64,000 nt of DNA, from contig JAAVTG010000473.1 in the NCBI GenBank assembly GCA_011947345.1, forward strand, positions 1-64,000, in the 5' to 3' direction. The position numbers and the translations under genes are program-made. The notes below the pieces were generated by a model. It saw nothing but the letters and a program-made list of their open reading frames with translations. It had not been told where the DNA came from and searched no databases. This DNA is from Phytophthora quininea. Its lineage: Eukaryota; Oomycota; Peronosporomycetes; Peronosporales; Peronosporaceae. Below are positions 42,922 to 51,951 of this stretch, one piece after another. Numbering within the stretch: the stretch's first letter is position 1; each line of letters begins with the position of its first letter.

Positions 42922-43844
42922 ATGTTTCACTGGACGGACCCTTGTGCTGGTGTCGGCAGTTCAGACGGAGCGATGTTGTTCCCCTCCAAGATAAAACGTG
43001 GTCGTCACAAGTTCGTCTCCCATCGCCAACATGCACTCGTCACTCAACCCGAGCCAGATGCAACTCAAGTAAACTCAAGCACCGCCTCAAACGACCGTCA
43101 ACTCCGGTCTGGCCAAAAGTCAACGAGAACCGACATCCAACGAGAGAATCGTCGCGTTAACCAGGCGAGGTACAGGAAGAAGCAGCGCCACATGATGGAA
43201 AACCTCAACGGGGACACTCAGCAGTTAAAGGAGGACATCCAACGCCTCGAGCTGCAGCGACAACTGGTCTTAGCAGACACTCGCAATCGACCGACGGTGT
43301 GGACCATCGCAGTTGAGTACATCCATCTCTTTCGTCACGGTCTCCGAAACTCGTCGCCTTGTTTTCCAACGACCATCTCCACGAACCAACCGAGTGCCTA
43401 TCGCATCTTTTGGCCATGTCGATGGACCCGGAAGTCGCGCACAACACTGGTTTCGGCATTGAGTCTTTGATAGAGAGCTGGGGATTGTTTTCGGTCTGCT
43501 TCGAAGATGTCGAGATCCAACTGGAGCAGTTGAAAAAGGGCCCTGGAGACTCGTTAATCGCCAGCACAACTACATCTGTCACGATCACGGAAAATACGCT
43601 GCGGTTCGCCTTCCCACACCTGTGCAACGAGACTCTAGCGACTAAACTGCTGAACGCAAGCATCATTGTTCACGGTTCGATCCACTTCATGTGGGATCCT
43701 GCAATTGGCCGTGTGGTTCAAGTCATGAGTCGATCCGATCTGCTGACGCCGATATTGGAGCTGCTTGGCAACGTGGAGTACGTGAATCGTGTGTTCACGA
43801 ACGCACACGCCCAGCCAGATATGAGTGTCCTAGGGAGTATCTGA
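42922..43844 (+). CDS. Oomycete bZIP-like transcription factor 2, one frame break
   Basis: A paralogue of the gene at 41133: basic region NRRVNQARYRKKQ, zipper MMENLNGDTQQLKEDIQRLE, then VWTIAVEYIHLFRHGL and the conserved C-terminal domain (MDPEVAHNTGFG, ITENTLRFAFPHL, LLGNVEYVNRVF). The frame breaks at the T4 run 43408-43411, where one T seems missing, between the LFRHG segment and MDPEVAHN. Both sides match the paralogues closely, so an error is likely. Total length is about 307 residues. Confidence 0.78.
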
Positions 43845-43892
43845 GATCCAAATAAGCCGTGAAGCAATACTGCTAGTATTAACCAACTCTCC

Positions 43893-44546
43893 TTATTTGC
43901 TGCTAGTAGCACGAGTCAGCGTCGACTGCCGCTTGTGCATCATCTTAGTCACTTCCTCGAGGAGTTGAGCGCGATCTTCAGGTTTGCTGAGACGGATGGC
44001 AAACGCCGAGAACTGCGGGCAGTGCGTGCCGAACGCGACCTCGGGCACTTTACTGCGGCACATGAGCACGAAGAGGAGCAGGAACCAAATGCCGAGGTAC
44101 GAGCCACCAAGACTGTAGTAGAACGTGGTGAGCCCGGTGTCGCAGTAGTCATAGCTGTTGTAGTCACAGCTGTAAGTGAGGCCCAGAACAATGAGCACAA
44201 TTCCGCTGATGGGCAGGCCGAAGAGGAACAGGTAGGTGATCATTTGCAGCAGCAAACTCTGCTTGGCGAGCGCGTATTGACCGACCGAGATATCGCACAC
44301 GTCCTTTAGGAACACTTGACGGAGCAGTGGTGGTGCCGTAAAGCAAAAGTACTCGCGGCGTGACTCGTAGTAGTTGAGACGGTGGGTCGTGAGCTGGATG
44401 CGCCGAATTCTTCCCTCTCGGCACCAAGTGGAGCACGACGGCGTCTCGGTGAACTCAGAGATGATTTTCTCGTTGTCCAGCAGTCGAGTGTTGAGTAAAG
44501 TTTCCCCGTTGCTGATATTCACGGGAACTTGGTTCGCGCTGGTCAT
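43893..44546 (-). CDS. Two-TM membrane protein of unknown function
   Basis: This 217-residue protein has an N-terminal soluble part with a small beta-rich, PH-like look (RIRRIQLTTHRLNYYESRRE), then two hydrophobic segments (SLLLQMITYLFLFGLPISGI and LGGSYLGIWFLLLFVLMC). A cytosolic tail contains KPEDRAQLLEEVTKMM. I do not recognise a named family. ATG 44546 is chosen over an upstream one because the inverted paralogue at 45097 starts at the same position (MTSxNxVP). It is convergent with bZIP-like gene 2; the two stops are about 50 bp apart. Confidence 0.7.
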   Translation of the reverse strand: MTSANQVPVNISNGETLLNTRLLDNEKIISEFTETPSCSTWCREGRIRRIQLTTHRLNYYESRREYFCFTAPPLLRQVFLKDVCDISVGQYALAKQSLLLQMITYLFLFGLPISGIVLIVLGLTYSCDYNSYDYCDTGLTTFYYSLGGSYLGIWFLLLFVLMCRSKVPEVAFGTHCPQFSAFAIRLSKPEDRAQLLEEVTKMMHKRQSTLTRATSSK

Positions 44547-45096
44547 TCTGCTGATGAGGTGGTGGATGGAGTGGCGTGTCGAAAGCAAATTTGGGAATGG
44601 CTTGCCAGCAGCACAGCACTAAGCACTAATTAATTAAAGCTGGATAAGACCATGGAGCTGATCCTGCCATGTTGATCCCGATCAAAGCTATTTACGCTCG
44701 CTTGTTTGCAGTTAATAGTCTTCAATTTAGCGCTGTGATCGCGGACGCAATAACTGCGGTGGTTGGGATGACAGTGTTTTCTGCTTGTATGACGACTTGT
44801 TGGTCGCATTCGTCTCTCCATGTTCCAGTTCGTGAGCCAATCTCGTGGAGTCTTGACCCAGTGATAGCTTTCCGAAAAATATTTTTTTACAAAAGGGCCA
44901 CCAAGTGGTTTCAAAGCTTAACAAAACACTCCTCCAACACCGGTTGATGTGGTTTCTTGCAGGGGACCAACACCCACCAAGACGATGTTATGATGGCTGG
45001 ACGCGAATCCAAGCAAAGTTAAAAGGATGCTTCATGTCAGTTCACTCTCCATCTTTCTTGGCCCAGCAGCACCCTCCGCCTTTATTTCTCGGCATC
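44547..45096. other. Intergenic between divergent two-TM gene and its pseudogene
   Basis: A spacer of about 550 bp shared by the 5' ends of the inverted pair. No other gene seen. Confidence 0.45.
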
Positions 45097-45717
45097 ATGA
45101 CCAGCACAAACGACGTCCCCGACGCCGCCGAGGAAACGTTACTCAAGACTTGCCTGCTGGACAACGAGAAAATCGTCACCAAGTGTACCGAGAAGACGAC
45201 CGCAGAGAAAATTCGTTGACTCCAGCTCACGACCCACCGCATCAACTACTCCGAGACCAACCGCGAGAACGGATGCTTAACCGCGACGCCCACGCTTCGC
45301 CAAGTCTTCCTCGAGGATATTTGCAATATTTGTGTCGCCCCCGATCAAGAAAGCGAGTTCGAAAAAGTCTGGAACAGCCTCTCGTCTTTGGACTCCCAGT
45401 CGCTACTGTTGTGGTCTTTACTCTAGGTGCAATGGAGACGGATTGCAGCTCCCAGACTCATTTTGACATCGTTGGCGCGGGCTTGCTGGGTAGTTGGTGC
45501 CGCGTCCTGTTCACGATCATGTGTCGCCAACAAGTTCCCGAGATCATCTGCGGGACACGCTGCCCTCAGCTCACGCCGTTTGGTTATCTGCTTGGTCAAA
45601 CCAGAAGATCATACGCAGCTAGTTGAAGAGGTGACTGTGTATGTTCCTGAGAAGGAAGGCATTGAACGCCTAACCATCCGGTTCGACAAAGCCAAAGAAA
45701 AGCTGCCAGAGTTTTAG
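45097..45717 (+). pseudogene. Pseudogene copy of the two-TM membrane protein
   Basis: Starts MTSTNDVPDAAEETLLKTCL, paralogous to the minus-strand gene at 43893-44546. After about 40 codons a TGA stands where the relative has an Arg codon (a CGA-to-TGA change fits); homology continues in frame (LQLTTHRINYSETNRE, TLRQVFLEDICNI). Further stops and frame changes follow in the membrane region. The tail (VKPEDHTQLVEEVT) is still recognisable. An inverted duplicate that has decayed. Confidence 0.78.
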
Positions 45718-47270
45718 GCCAGCCAGCGAGAGCCACTCATCCTCGCTGGCAGAGTTTCTCTGCGCAGTCGGTTCATTTCGGTTCGAGCGTCGCCGCCAGC
45801 AAGCCTCGCTTCAACAGCTCGACTCGGCTCTACGCTTGGCACGCTCGACGAATTTCAAGAGCTGGCTGCATCCCAAGGCGGAGGTCCGACTGAAGCATGC
45901 CCACATACGAGAGCACCATGTCCACGGCGAACGACGCCCACTGGCACATCTCGGCCATGTGAGACCGCTCCATGGTCTGTCGGACGCTGCTCTGGGTTAC
46001 TGCCCTCGACCTACTCCCGCCGGGACACTCGGTTTTCATTTTGGGGGCTCCTCGCTTACCCGACGAGAGCAGTCCCCGCCAGCAGCCACATCACGTCAAG
46101 TCGGGTTCATCGGGCTGGTCGAGTCTAAGGCTTATGTCTACACGGTGGTCCAAGGCTCAACGGTCATGGTACTCGTCACGCTGCTGGTAGGAGCTCAAGT
46201 CACTTTCTCCACGGATTCGCCCGACACCACGTCCGCGAATTGCCTCCGATAGGCTGCGCCTACCCCGAGTGTAGCGTACGTGCCGAGACCACGACACCCG
46301 AGTTTCGCCTGCCAGTCCGAGCAACGACGAAGGCCCTTGCACCACGACCACGGATTGTCAGAAAGACTAAGCCTCACGATTCCCACGGATACGCGACCAG
46401 CACCATCATCAGCACGACCAACACCGGACGAACGCCGCAATAAGTGCATGCACGTTCCCTGCAAGACTAACACATTGAGGGCATCGGTTCATTTCGGCAA
46501 CGGGCCAATACTTTGGGGGCAGCCATTCAGCACCTTGCCTTACACGCAAGGAACCTCATGGCTTTGGCCCGTAACCGAAATGAACCTATTTGCCCCCAAT
46601 GCCTGTATTGATGAAGGAAAGGCCACAATGAGAAAGAAGCAGAAGGGATCGAGTACTAGTACGACCCCCCAGTCAAGTGGCCTTGCAAAGTCTGTCAGCG
46701 GTTCACGCCGCAATTAGTTAGCCATTTCTTCGTATCAAATAATCATTGCTTCCGACGACTCGGTCTTTGATAGTAACAGAAGCGAAATGCCCTAGAATGT
46801 AAGTTCTCCACCATATCGGACCACTCCAACGAGGTAGATCGACTACTTTATTCCCACAGCGAGAAACTGCGTTGCAGCTGTCCTGGAAATCTAAGTAATG
46901 CTGGGCCCATTTGTCGTGACTGCTAATAGTGCTGTGGCCGTCATTGTTTCTCGATGGACTGTCGATTTTTGTCATTTGCCGTATAGATAATAATTTTGCC
47001 GCCCTGCACATCTCAAGAATCTTCGTATTACGACACATTCACGACTCGTAAGCCTTCCCAGTAATCTCTACTGTTTCTGTTTGCCAGAGCGATCGGCGCG
47101 CAGTTGTTGATATTGGTCACACTCGTCAATTGACAGCAACGTTGGCGGACGGCAACGCTTTCGGTGTTACATATTGACTTTAGCGCAAGCATGATGCTTA
47201 CTACCGTTCCAGACGCAGTCGTTGGGTATCCACAAGAAAATCTGTCGCCACACACGATCACGCGTAGGGA
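45718..47270. other. Intergenic, no definite gene
   Basis: About 1.5 kb containing the fold-back element at 46473-46603. A minus-strand frame at 45830-46039 (MAEMCQWASFAVDMVLSYVG) is protein-like but only 69 residues and unassigned. The remaining open frames are incoherent. Confidence 0.4.
46473..46603. repeat. Small fold-back (MITE-like) element
   Basis: The arms 46473-46508 and 46564-46603 are imperfect inverted repeats sharing GGTTCATTTCGG, ACGGGCCAA and a CATTG(A/G)GGGCA end, with a loop of about 55 bases. The word CGGTTCATTTCGGTT also occurs at about 45771, suggesting a dispersed family. No coding capacity. Confidence 0.6.
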
Positions 47271-48047
47271 ATGAGACGCCCTACGAAGAGAAACAAGACT
47301 GTGCGCGCGCAAAAGGCAACAATTACAGACATGGAGCGAGAGCGTCGTCGTGTGAAACAAGCCCGCTACAGAAAGAAACAATACGCCATGATGAAGTCCC
47401 TGGACGAAGGAACCCAAAGCCTGAAGGAAGAGATCCAGAGACTCGAGGTGCAGCGTGAGAACGTATGCGCAGACACTCGCTCGAGACCAACCGCCTGGAC
47501 CATCGCTGCTGACTATATCAATCTGTTTCGTCGCGGCATCGCGAGCATGTCGACAACGCAGTCGCGTGTGCTCACAAGACCGCTTCCCAGTCCCCACCAA
47601 ATCTTCTTGGAAGCGTCAATGTGCCCGGAGGTGGCCCACAACGCTGGCTATGGCACCAGAGCATTACTGGAGAGCTGGCACCAGTTTTCCCTCTGCTTCG
47701 ACGCCGTGGAGATTACGCTCGACCAATTAAGAAAGGGCCCCGGAGGCTCGTTGATTGCAGCCACTACCACAACGATCATCGTAACGGAAAATACTCTGCT
47801 CTATGCGTTTCCGCACTTGTGGACGTGGCCATATCTGGCTGCCAAATTTCTGCATCAGCAGCTCGTCGTCTACGGCTGCATCCGCTTCGAGTGGGACGAG
47901 ACCAACTGCCGAGTGGTGAGCGTCTTGAGTCGCAGCGACTTGATGACGCCGATGCTCGAGCTGCTGGGCAACTTGGACGACGTCAATCGCGTGTTCCTCA
48001 ACGCCAACGTCCGCCTGGATCTAACCCTGCGGCACTTGTTGAAGTAG
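47271..48047 (+). CDS. Oomycete bZIP-like protein 3 with Asn-to-Lys basic region
   Basis: This 258-residue intact paralogue of bZIP-like 1 and 2 has the basic region RRRVKQARYRKKQ, zipper MMKSLDEGTQSLKEEIQRLE, AWTIAADYINLFRRGI and the conserved C-terminal domain (CPEVAHNAGYG, VTENTLLYAFPHL, LLGNLDDVNRVFLNAN). Where both neighbours have Asn (VNQARYR or ANQARYR), this copy has Lys. That Asn normally contacts DNA bases, so specificity or DNA binding may be altered; oomycete bZIPs are known to tolerate unusual residues there. ATG 47271 gives a short basic N-terminus. Confidence 0.82.
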   Translation: MRRPTKRNKTVRAQKATITDMERERRRVKQARYRKKQYAMMKSLDEGTQSLKEEIQRLEVQRENVCADTRSRPTAWTIAADYINLFRRGIASMSTTQSRVLTRPLPSPHQIFLEASMCPEVAHNAGYGTRALLESWHQFSLCFDAVEITLDQLRKGPGGSLIAATTTTIIVTENTLLYAFPHLWTWPYLAAKFLHQQLVVYGCIRFEWDETNCRVVSVLSRSDLMTPMLELLGNLDDVNRVFLNANVRLDLTLRHLLK

Positions 48048-48166
48048 ACTCCACTTCATATCTCCACTTCATAGCGCCACTTGCGTCGTTTTGAACAGCC
48101 GCAGAGCCTCGATCTTGCTTCATTCCACCACCCGCCGACTGTAGAACGCCCCAGCGGTTCTTCGCC

Positions 48167-48446
48167 ATGTCGGACGCCGCCACCAAGAAGCTCTCGGAGG
48201 AAATCGCGCGACTGGAGCTGGACCTCAAGACGCTCGAGGCCTCGTGCACCACGTCGGAAGCTGCCAAAAAGTGAGCGGCACCATCGGAATTGTTGAACAA
48301 TGAATAGACTGACACATCCTTTTACCTTTTGCAGGATCGCAGAGTACTGCCAGAACACGGCCGACCCGTTTCTAGGAGAGAACGAGGGCGGTCCCAACCC
48401 GTGGCAACAGAGCGGCCAAGGAGGCGGCGGCTGCAGCATCCTCTAG
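48167..48446 (+). CDS. GPG1: Heterotrimeric G-protein gamma subunit (two exons)
   Basis: This 71-residue protein is encoded by exons 48167-48270 and 48335-48446, joined across a 64-bp GT-AG intron (48271-48334). It has an N-terminal helix (LSEEIARLELDLKTLEASC), a GGL-type segment with the NTADPFLG (NPF/DPF) motif, and the C-terminal prenylation box CSIL, consistent with a geranylgeranylated gamma subunit tethering G-beta to the plasma membrane. Each exon is too short to stand out as a long frame. The splice restores a continuous frame (AAK then KIAEYC). Oomycetes generally have one such gene, involved in sporangial development; the symbol follows the Phytophthora name. Confidence 0.88.
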
Positions 48447-48530
48447 GCTTAAAGTTCCCCAGCTACATGACACACAATACCCAACTCCATTCATTCCTTG
48501 CAAACTGGCAGTCTCTATTATATACTCCAT

Positions 48531-49731
48531 CTACTTACCCGCCGACTTCTTGCCGGTGGGCTTCGCTCCCTTCTTGTCGGCGTTCAGGAACGCCTCGCCC
48601 TTCTTGCCTTCGAAACCAGCGCGCTAATCATACAAACCCACAATCGTCAGGCCATAGCTGCTCTCATACTCCACTCTACGTTGCACTCACCGGTCCCTTG
48701 CGTCCCTTCTTCTCTGCAGGTTTGGCAGGCTCCTTCCGACCCAAACTGTTGGCCAACTTCTTCTTCTGTCGCTCCTTCTTGGCCACTTCCAGTTTGGACG
48801 TGCGCTCCTTCCACTCCTTGGAGCTCTTGGCCTTGGCCTTCTCCTTCTTCTTGAGCTTGGCTCGCAGCAGTTTGGGGTCGTCCAGCACGTTCTCGCCTGC
48901 CGCCTGCTTGAGCGCCGTGTCCCATCCCTTCTGCTTGGCCTTCTCCTTGCCTTTCTCGGTCTTTTTGAGTTCCTCCAGTCTCTGCGCATTCTTCTCGGCC
49001 TTCTTCAGCAGGTTCTGGATGCCACGCACGCCCTGTCCGTTGCGGGTTTTGGGCTGTTTGTCCTTGGGCTCTGCGTCTTCCAGCAGCAGACTACCGTAGG
49101 AAATGGAGGTCGCTTCGACGGCCGCCTCGGGCGTCTTAGCGGCCTCCTTTTGGGCCTGTTGCTCGGCCTGTTCCTGCTCTCTCTTGTCGGCCTTTGCCTT
49201 ACTCCTATTCGCTGCCGTCTTACGCTTCTTCAGCGCTCGCTGCTCGGCTGCTACTTGAGCTCTAGAGGGTCTTTTCTTGCCCGTCTTCTCCTCCGCTTTA
49301 CGCTGCTCCCTCATGGCCTGGATTTTGACTGCCAGACGGGCTCGAAGGCCGTCCAGCCCGCCTTCTTCCTTGGACACACTGGGCTTCACTGGTTTGACTT
49401 GAGTCTCTTGCTGCTGCTGCTTCTCCTGCTCCGCTGTGGCCTGCTGCAGCTGCTCGTTGGACTGCTGGGTCTTTGGAGAGAACTTGGCGCGCTTCAGAGC
49501 CTTCTTGCTGGATTCCTGCACCTTGGAAGCTTGCACATTCTGCAGCGTATACGTGAGATTCATGTTAAGTGTATACAGCAATAGTACTAAGCTAGTACGA
49601 CCAACCTTGTGGTATTTCTTGGGCGCCGACTTCTTCCAGTTGCTCTCGGCGTCTGTGGGGAAGTAGAAGGCCGCCGGGATCAGCTCCATCGTGGCGCAGA
49701 AGAATCGGTCGTGGCCCAGCAGCGTCTGCAT
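48531..49731 (-). CDS. SURF6-family nucleolar ribosome-biogenesis protein (three exons)
   Basis: The C-terminal half matches the SURF6/Rrp14 domain: WDTALKQAAGENVLDDPKLL, KKKEKAKAKSSKEWKERT and an extremely Lys/Arg-rich tail. These proteins act in the nucleolus on pre-rRNA processing. Introns are 49540-49605 (66 bp, GTTGGT..CTGCAG; a multiple of three without stops, so it reads through) and 48624-48690 (67 bp, GTGAGT..TTAG). The last exon encodes RAGFEGKKGEAFLNADKKGA and ends at 48531. The N-terminal motif HDRFFCATMELIPAAFYFPT resembles plant SURF6 (FFDxLVxLIPAKFYLP). ATG 49731 is the likeliest start; the frame is open to 49851. Confidence 0.85.
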
Positions 49732-49807
49732 GTTCTCGTCTTCTGTGGCGTCCGTGGGCGGCGTCGAGAGCAGCCTCCATCCCAGCAACATGGTGGCAAT
49801 TGTGCGA

Positions 49808-51716
49808 ATGTTTGACTGGCGGCCAACCATTATGATCTGGTCCTGTTTCAAATTATGGTTTGGCTCATATATAATAGCAAAAACGACGACACTACAACTT
49901 TCAAACGACTATGGGGTCTTCCGCGTGCTGTGGGCCTGGATGACCTTCACGACCGTCTCCTGCGCCGTGTTCGTACGTTCCGGCATGTCGAGTATATCCT
50001 TGTATACGCACTCACCACCATCTTGTGTCCGATAGGGTGTATACATGGCCTATGTGGGGCGACAGATCTACGGCATCATGTACCCGCAGTTCTCGACGGG
50101 CGACCACGTCAACACGCTGGACCCACTGTGGGGGAAGGCCAGCCCTTGGATGTGGCCTGCTACCTGTCCACTAGACAGGACTGGGACGTATACAACGACT
50201 TTGGGAGCGGCTCGGTACACGTCGGGGAGTTCAAAAGTTTGACGTTGGACTGGGCCGACTCGAACTTCCGACATTTGGACGTCAACATTTCCTCCAACAA
50301 ACTGAGGACAGCGCTGAAGAGTAACAATTCCGTGTTCCTGCACGTCCACGTGACCCACTCGGGCTTCTCTCCAGACCCCAGAGACAAGGAAGACTTCGAC
50401 CAGTACCGCACCATCCGCCAGACGTCAAGTCTCGTGAAATTCGCGCCACGACCCAACGCCAAGAACACCAGTTTACTGCTTGCTCATGCTGGACAGTTCA
50501 ACATTTCTTCTGCCGACAAGCAGAAGCAAGAGAGTATCATCGCGTATTGGAAACCTGCAGCAAGTGTGAGACTTGTGACGGACTTTACCAGATACCCCGT
50601 CGAAGAACTGCCCATGATGGTGTATCAGAACCTCAAATATGTGCAGCATCCCATGGATCAACGATGGAGATATTTGCCCGCTTTGTACGTGGACGACTTA
50701 TCTCAAACATTGGACAAGTTGATTCCTCTGAATTCCACGCTGGACGACGGTAGCGGAGGAAATTTAGTTCTCCCTCTAAAACTGACCTGGTCTCCCTTAT
50801 CTTTCGCACGGTGGCAGATGCAGTTGACGTTCGCAATGGTGTTTAGTTCCCAGGAGCAGATGGGGGTTCCCTCTAGCGATTTAGACGCGCTTCGGTCCAT
50901 GGTGACGGACACGCATCCGATTCTGCTGACGGTGACGATGACCGTGTCGTTGCTGCACTTGCTGTTCGACTGGCTCGCTTTCCGTCACGACGTTTCCTAC
51001 TGGCGAGCAAAGGGAGACAACGTCGTTGGGGTGTCGCTACGTGCCATGGCAGCAGAGTTGGGCTCGCAGTCTGTTGTGTTGCTGTATCTGATCGACCAAG
51101 AGTCGACGCTGCTGGTCACGGGGCCGCAGTTCGTCAGTGTCGTGCTGCTCGTATGGAAAGTTGCCAAAGTTTGGGGCGCTCAGCGTCGTCAACTCAGCAG
51201 CAAATCTAGTGAAGATGCTGCGTCTGACAAGGCCAAGGCGATGGACGAGCACAGTCGTCGACTGCTGGAGGAGACGCAGCGTGCGGACTCGTTGGCGACG
51301 TCGCACATGCTGTTCGTACTGGCGCCACTAGCCATGGGGTACGCCGTCTACTCGTTGCTGTATGTTCCACACGCTGGTTGGTATGCGTGGCTGCTGGAGT
51401 CGCTCACGACGACCGTGTACGCTCTCGGCTTCGTGTTCATGCTGCCTCAGCTGGTCATCAACTACCGACTCAAGTCGGTGGCGCATTTGCAGTGGCGCCT
51501 GCTCATCTACCGCGCGCTCAACACGTTCATTGACGACTTGTTCGCGTTCGTCATCAAGATGCCGACTCTGCACCGCATCTCGTGCTTCCGCGACGACATT
51601 GTGTTCGTCGTGTATCTGTACCAGCGTTGGATCTACCCAGTGGACACGCACCGACCGGGGATTCCGCTGATGGCGCCCCCACGACTCAACAGACGGATAA
51701 ACTCCACAAAGAATGA
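49808..51716 (+). CDS. CLPTM1: CLPTM1-family multi-pass membrane protein, two frame breaks
   Basis: This is a homologue of cleft lip and palate transmembrane protein 1, an ER/plasma-membrane protein. Conserved core: LPQLVINYRLKSVAHLQWRL, FIDDLFAFVIKMPTLHR and DDIVFVVYLYQRWIYPVD, with several membrane segments after residue about 330 and one N-terminal (VLWAWMTFTTVSCAVF). A 63-bp intron at 49973-50035 (GTACGT..GATAG) joins that segment to GVYMAYVGRQIYGIM. One base seems missing at about 50130-50138 and another in the C5 run 51676-51680; with the second taken into account the protein ends at TGA 51714-51716 after a hydrophilic tail. Unread, it fuses this frame to the next gene. The 5' end is uncertain. 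Confidence 0.82.
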
Positions 51717-51951
51717 GGTGACAAATACACGAGTTGGAAGGCTCGACTTCGACGCATTTTTGAAAGAGTTGTGGTTGATGGTTGCAGTTCACTCGTCACA
51801 TTTGGCGTTGCGTTCCGGACGCCTTGGACCGCACGTTCCGCCTCTTCGGAGATGGATCTTTCCAGCAAACAATGAGTCAAGACGCTTGCCATTTCCAAAA
51901 TTGCAAGGCAACAAGCTGCAACGTCGGGTCGATATCGTCTTCACCGTCACG

